From Pteria penguin (taxonomy: Eukaryota; Mollusca; Bivalvia; Pterioida; Pteriidae), in NCBI GenBank assembly GCA_035048485.1, contig CM068590.1, positions 9,723,329 through 9,787,328 on the forward strand: 64,000 nucleotides of DNA, given 5' to 3'. Below are positions 59,910 through 64,000 of the stretch, piece after piece. Every line of letters starts with the position of its first letter. Within the stretch, counting starts at the first letter, position 1. The translations under genes were made by a program, and so were the position numbers. The notes under the pieces are model-generated. The model saw only the letters and a list, made by a program, of their open reading frames with translations. It was not told where the DNA came from and ran no database searches.

Positions 59910-61265
59910 GACATAACTATACCTTTAATTATACACAATGTCCTCATTTGACATGATTGTACCTTTGATTAAACACAATGTCCTCATTTGACATGGTTGT
60001 ACCTTTGATTACACACAATGTCCTCATTTGACATGGTTGTACCTTTCATTACACACAATGTCCTCATTTGACATAATTGTACCTTTCATTACACACAATG
60101 TCCTCATTTGACATGATTGTACCTTTGATTACACACAATGTCCTCATTTGACATGATTGTACCTTTCATTACACACAATGTCCTCATTTGACATGGTTGT
60201 ACCTTTCATTACACACAATGTCATCATTTGACATGATTGTACCTTTGATTACACACAATGTCCTCATTTGACATGATTGTACCTTTCATTACACACAATG
60301 TCCTCATTTGACATGGTTGTACCTTTCATTACACACAGTGTCCTCATTTGACATGATTGTACCTTTGATTACACACAGTGTCCTGGTTTGACATGTTCGT
60401 ACCTTCAATTACACACAATGTCCTCATTTAAAATGACTAAACCTTTGGTTATACCCAATGTTCTCATTTGGTATGATTGTACTGTCGTTTATACACAATG
60501 TCCTCATTTGACATGATTGTACCTTTGATTATACATAATGTCCTCATTTGACATGATTGTACCTTTGATTATACACAATGTCCAGGTTTGACATGTTTGT
60601 ACCTTCGATTATACACAGTACCCTTATTTGACATGACTCTACCTTTGATTATACACAGTGTCCTCATTTAAGATAACTAACCTTTGATTTTACACAATGT
60701 TCCCATTTGGTATGATGTACCTCCGATTATTCACACAATGTCCTCATTTGACATGATTGTACCTTTAATTATACATAATTTCCTGATTTGACATGACTAT
60801 ACCTTTGATTATACACAATGTCCTCATTTGGTACGATTGTAACTTTGATTATACACAATATCCTGGTTTGACATGTTTCATATGACATGACTATACCTCT
60901 GATTATACACAATGTCCTCATTTAAGATAACTAAACCTTTGATTTTACACAATGTTCTCATTTGGTATGATTGTTCCTCCGATTATACATAATGTCCTCA
61001 TTTGACATGATTGTACCTTTAATTAAACATAATGTCCTCATTTGACATGACTATACCTTTGATTATACACAATGTCCTCATTTGGTATTATTGTACCTCC
61101 AATTATACACAATGCCCTCATTTGACATGATTGTACCTTTGATTATACATAATGTCCTCATTTGACATGACTATACCTTCGATTATACACAATGTCCTCA
61201 TTTGACATGGTTGTACCTTTGTGTATACACAATGTCCTGATTGGACGTGTTTGTACCTTTGCATT
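59910..61265. repeat. 40-bp tandem array, about 33 units
   Basis: Unit: 'tgtcctcatttgacatgatt' followed by 'gtacctttgattacacacaa'. The 40-bp step is exact and nearly homogeneous to about 60410. It becomes degenerate, with indels and 'ggtatga' or 'aagataa' variants, toward 61265. There is no coding frame. Confidence 0.92.
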
Positions 61266-61591
61266 TTGCATGTGTGTACCTTCCATTACACAATGTTTAT
61301 TTTGATAACTTGTAAATTTTTTCTCGATTAGTTTGTGATTGAAGCTAACAAAAACATTAGTTCCCGATTGACATGCATAAACTCACACACATGTGTATAC
61401 CCCTGTCCCCACTTGGTATGCACAGAACACATTAGGGTTTTTTGAAGATAGGGAAAAATTAAGACCAGATAAGAAATGGGGTATTTTCAGAACATATGTC
61501 TATAAAATTTTGTTTTGATCAAGCTAAAAACAAAGGTGTCCCCTGTTGGCTGGTTACTACATTTGTCCTCATTTGACATGGTAGACACGTA

Positions 61592-61648
<57 letters not shown>
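61592..61648. repeat. (TG)n microsatellite
   Basis: TG dinucleotides directly before the TATATCTCTG right end of the 12-kb segment. It pairs with the (TG)n at its left end. Confidence 0.97.
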
Positions 61649-61652
<4 letters not shown>

Positions 61653-61657
61653 CTCTG

Positions 61658-62041
61658 TAATTATCTAATTAATCTGTAATATATAAGTAAATACATCAAT
61701 CATTACTGAATAAGTAACTTAGCTTGGTGACCAACATTTTTGTAAGGCCGGAGAAAGGTTCTGCCTTTTCTTTTTCTGTTTTTTTTTTTCATATTTAAAT
61801 TTTAAACTGAATCTCATAATAGACTATAAAAAGAAATACGTATATTAAATTTAAATCATATTCACCGATCAGATCATTCAATTAAACGTTAATAAACACA
61901 AATATTGTTTTAACCACTACGCTCAAAGATCATTTTGACTATCTCGATAACTTTTTTCAGTACCGTGATGGTGAATACGATCGCAACACCTATCGGTAAA
62001 GGGCAGATAACTATTGAGTAACTGCCCTGTAGAATGGTCTA
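61658..62041 (+). mobile_element. Family A TIR element, copy 1, right part
   Basis: Collinear with 52487-52873 of copy 2. Shared blocks include 'taattatctaattaatctgt', 'acttagcttggtgaccaaca', 'aggccggagaaaggttc', 'agggcagataactattgagt' and the terminal 'tagaatggtcta'. It joins to 48278-49596 across the 12-kb segment. Confidence 0.85.
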
Positions 62042-62639
62042 TAGTAAAACAGTATCATTTCGAGAAAAAATGTGTTACAAGAAGCTGGAAATTTCGATGT
62101 TAATCTTAACGCCAAAATGCAATTTCTTAAACATATTTGTTTTATTGTTTTGTAAGGATTACCTTAAGGCCTTCCATGACGCCATTGACACTGTAATCCA
62201 ATAAGAACTGCATTGATTGATTGATTAAAGATTATTTATGCAAAACGGTTTGTAGCTCTCTTGAGCTGAAGCTGAAGTTAAAGCGCGCCGTCCGTCGTAT
62301 ATTTTTTAGATCACCTGAGCCATAGGCTAAAGTGAGCTATTGTCATAGCGCGCTGTCCGTCGTCACTTTTTTTTTTTTACATTTTCGACATCTTCTCTAA
62401 AACGGCTTGAAGAAATTTGATCAAACTAAGCATACATAATGTACTCAAGATCCTCTATCAAAATTATGTTCATGATCTAGATCTGTTCAGGGGTGGTTCC
62501 TTAGTGGGCAAAGGGTACCCATCTTCAAAAATCTTCTCCGTCAAGTGCTGCATGGATTTGAAAACTAATTGCATCTAGACAATCTTTAAGAATAACTTAT
62601 TAAAAATTGTGTTCGGGGTAAATTTTCAACCCAATCTAT
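62042..62639. other. Unassigned sequence, likely start of a bivalve-type repeat
   Basis: Contains 'gatcacctgagccataggct' followed by 'aaagtgagct' (about 62310-62340) and 'gcgctgtccgtcgtc' twice, a phrase I associate with a common bivalve repeat that leads into the 145-bp monomers. No gene. Confidence 0.4.
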
Positions 62640-63430
62640 ATTCCAAGATGGCCGCTATTGGCTCTGATTGGTGAAAACATTTTCGACCTTTTCTTAAAAC
62701 ACGCTTTACAGAACTTCAAACTTAACAGGAAGTAAGGACTAAAAGTCCTCTATCAAGTTTGTATTTTTTTCCCCTGATCTGTAATCCAAGATGGCCGCCA
62801 TGGGCCCTGATTGGTTGACACATTTTCGTCTTCTTCTCCAAAACTGCTAAACAGAATTTCTCAAAAAGATACAGTAAGTAAGTACTCAAGGTCCTCTACC
62901 AAGTATGTGCTTTTCAACCCAATCCATAATCCAAGATCGACGCTATTGACTTTGATTAGTTGAAATATTTTCGGCTTCTCCAGTGCAACCACTTCATGAA
63001 ATTTTAACAAAATATAGAGGAAGTAAGTACTCAATGCCCATTATCAAGTTTGTGTATTTCGACTCGATCCGAAATCTAAGATGGCCGCCATGGACCCTGA
63101 TTGGTTCACATATGTTCAGCTTTAATCCATAACTCATTCATAAAATTTCAATAGATCTTAAAAGAAGTAAGTGATCGAGGTACTCTACCAAGTTTGTGTT
63201 TTTTCGACCCAATTTATCATCCAAGATGTTCGCCCAGGGCTATGATTGGATGACATGTACAGGATATAAAATATCATACGAAAATCGTATCTTTTGACCA
63301 AATCTGTCCTTAAAGATGGCTGTGAAAATCTATGATTGGCTGATATACTTTTTGACATCTTCTATTTAACCACTTCACATAATTTCACCAAGTCTTATAG
63401 AAAGTAAGTACTGAAAGTACTCAAAGTCTT
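62640..63430. repeat. 145-bp tandem monomers, array 2 (about 5 units)
   Basis: Phase points at 62645, 62788, 62933, 63078 and 63223 give steps of 143, 145, 145 and 145 bp. Units are diverged copies of those at 57555-57990. Confidence 0.9.
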
Positions 63431-64000
63431 CTACCAAAATTTTTGAATAAGCAATTTGTACTTGCGATAGGCGCAATTGGGCATCTTGTTATCAAGACGG
63501 CAATTTCTTGAACAAGTCTTAACGTCTGAAATACTTCCTTTCCATATTTTACTTTTATCCCTGGCTTTTGTAATCACGTAAACGCTATACAGAACGTATG
63601 TAACATCAACAACAAATATTCAAAAAGTGCAAAGACACGTCGCCCAATGTGGTAATCAGTTTTATTGTGAACAATAAATGGAAGACTGTTGATGATATTT
63701 ATAGCCGTGCCAAACTTATATTACAGGCGTGATTCTGTATAAATACTAGGATCAAATTGCGGAATGATGTGATTACCAAAAACTGTTCTAATTAACTATA
63801 AATTCTGTTGATATTCTTAAATCTGAAAGATCTGCCCAGCAAGAAGCATCTGAACTCAATTCATTGATAATTAAGAATATGTTTAAAATATAATACTTAT
63901 ATTACTTGTAGGCTCCCAATATACAGTAATTTAAGTTTTCATACAGAAATCTTATAAAGTAAATTGTCTCTCAAATTTTAACCACTGATTAGATTAACCA
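63431..64000. other. Non-coding end of window
   Basis: Nothing recognised. Confidence 0.5.

Larger units (their letters stand above)
49597..61657. mobile_element. 12.06-kb segment inserted in family A copy 1, with CAGAGA...TCTCTG ends
   Basis: Left end CAGAGACAAATATATA and right end TATATCTCTG. It is flanked by taatcat (49590-49596) and taattat (61658-61664), a 7-bp target duplication with one difference. The same ends and a perfect 7-bp duplication occur for a 36-bp element at 52302. The terminal sequence runs into (TA)n(TG)n on the left and (TG)n on the right. So either this is one large insertion, or a small CAGAGA palindrome expanded as a microsatellite and later took up about 11.8 kb inside its TG tract. 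The contents are listed separately. Confidence 0.6.

Overview
The window looks like eukaryotic, animal, AT-rich intron and repeat DNA. It is most likely from a bivalve or other lophotrochozoan mollusc. That placement is an inference, based on Penelope-like retroelement debris, tRNA-derived SINEs with a shared body, a P2X7-C-terminus-like pseudogene, and 'CCGTCCGTCCG' and 'aagatggccgcc' repeats of kinds I associate with bivalve genomes. No bacterial genes, operons, rRNA, functional tRNA or CRISPR were seen. Exons are short, bounded by AG...GT, and embedded in introns up to about 16 kb.

Layout. Positions 1-15.5 kb hold no gene I can support. They contain MITE-like and tandem repeats, a broken Penelope-like element (PLE) at 4.2-5.7 kb, and a dispersed repeat family at 9-12.3 kb. 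Positions 15.6-17.0 kb hold a SINE with a perfect target-site duplication, and a minus-strand P2X7-C-terminal-like pseudogene whose first exon has been expanded into ten 89-bp units. Positions 20.3-48.0 kb hold one plus-strand ankyrin-repeat gene. I can place eleven exons, all phase 0/0 and mostly one ankyrin repeat per exon. Its introns carry several PLE copies, one PLE inside another, a PLE split by a Tigger/pogo-like DNA element, a 0.44-kb foldback and several microsatellites. The 3' end of the gene was not found.

Positions 48.3-62.0 kb are a nest of DNA elements. A 1.7-kb terminal-inverted-repeat (TIR) element (family A) is split by a 12.06-kb segment with CAGAGA...TCTCTG ends and a 7-bp near-duplication of the target (family B ends). 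That segment contains another TIR element (family C, 17-bp perfect TIRs), which contains a second family A copy. The second family A copy is itself hit by a 36-bp insertion with the same CAGAGA...TCTCTG ends and a perfect 7-bp duplication. The 12-kb segment also holds a decayed tyrosine-recombinase-like gene fragment, a SINE, 145-bp monomers and a 40-bp tandem array of about 33 units. The last 2 kb is more 145-bp monomer and unassigned sequence.

How it works together: the only candidate working gene is the ankyrin gene. Its role cannot be deduced beyond protein-protein interaction. Everything else is mobile DNA, its debris, or satellite-like arrays. All calls are by eye and no search was run.
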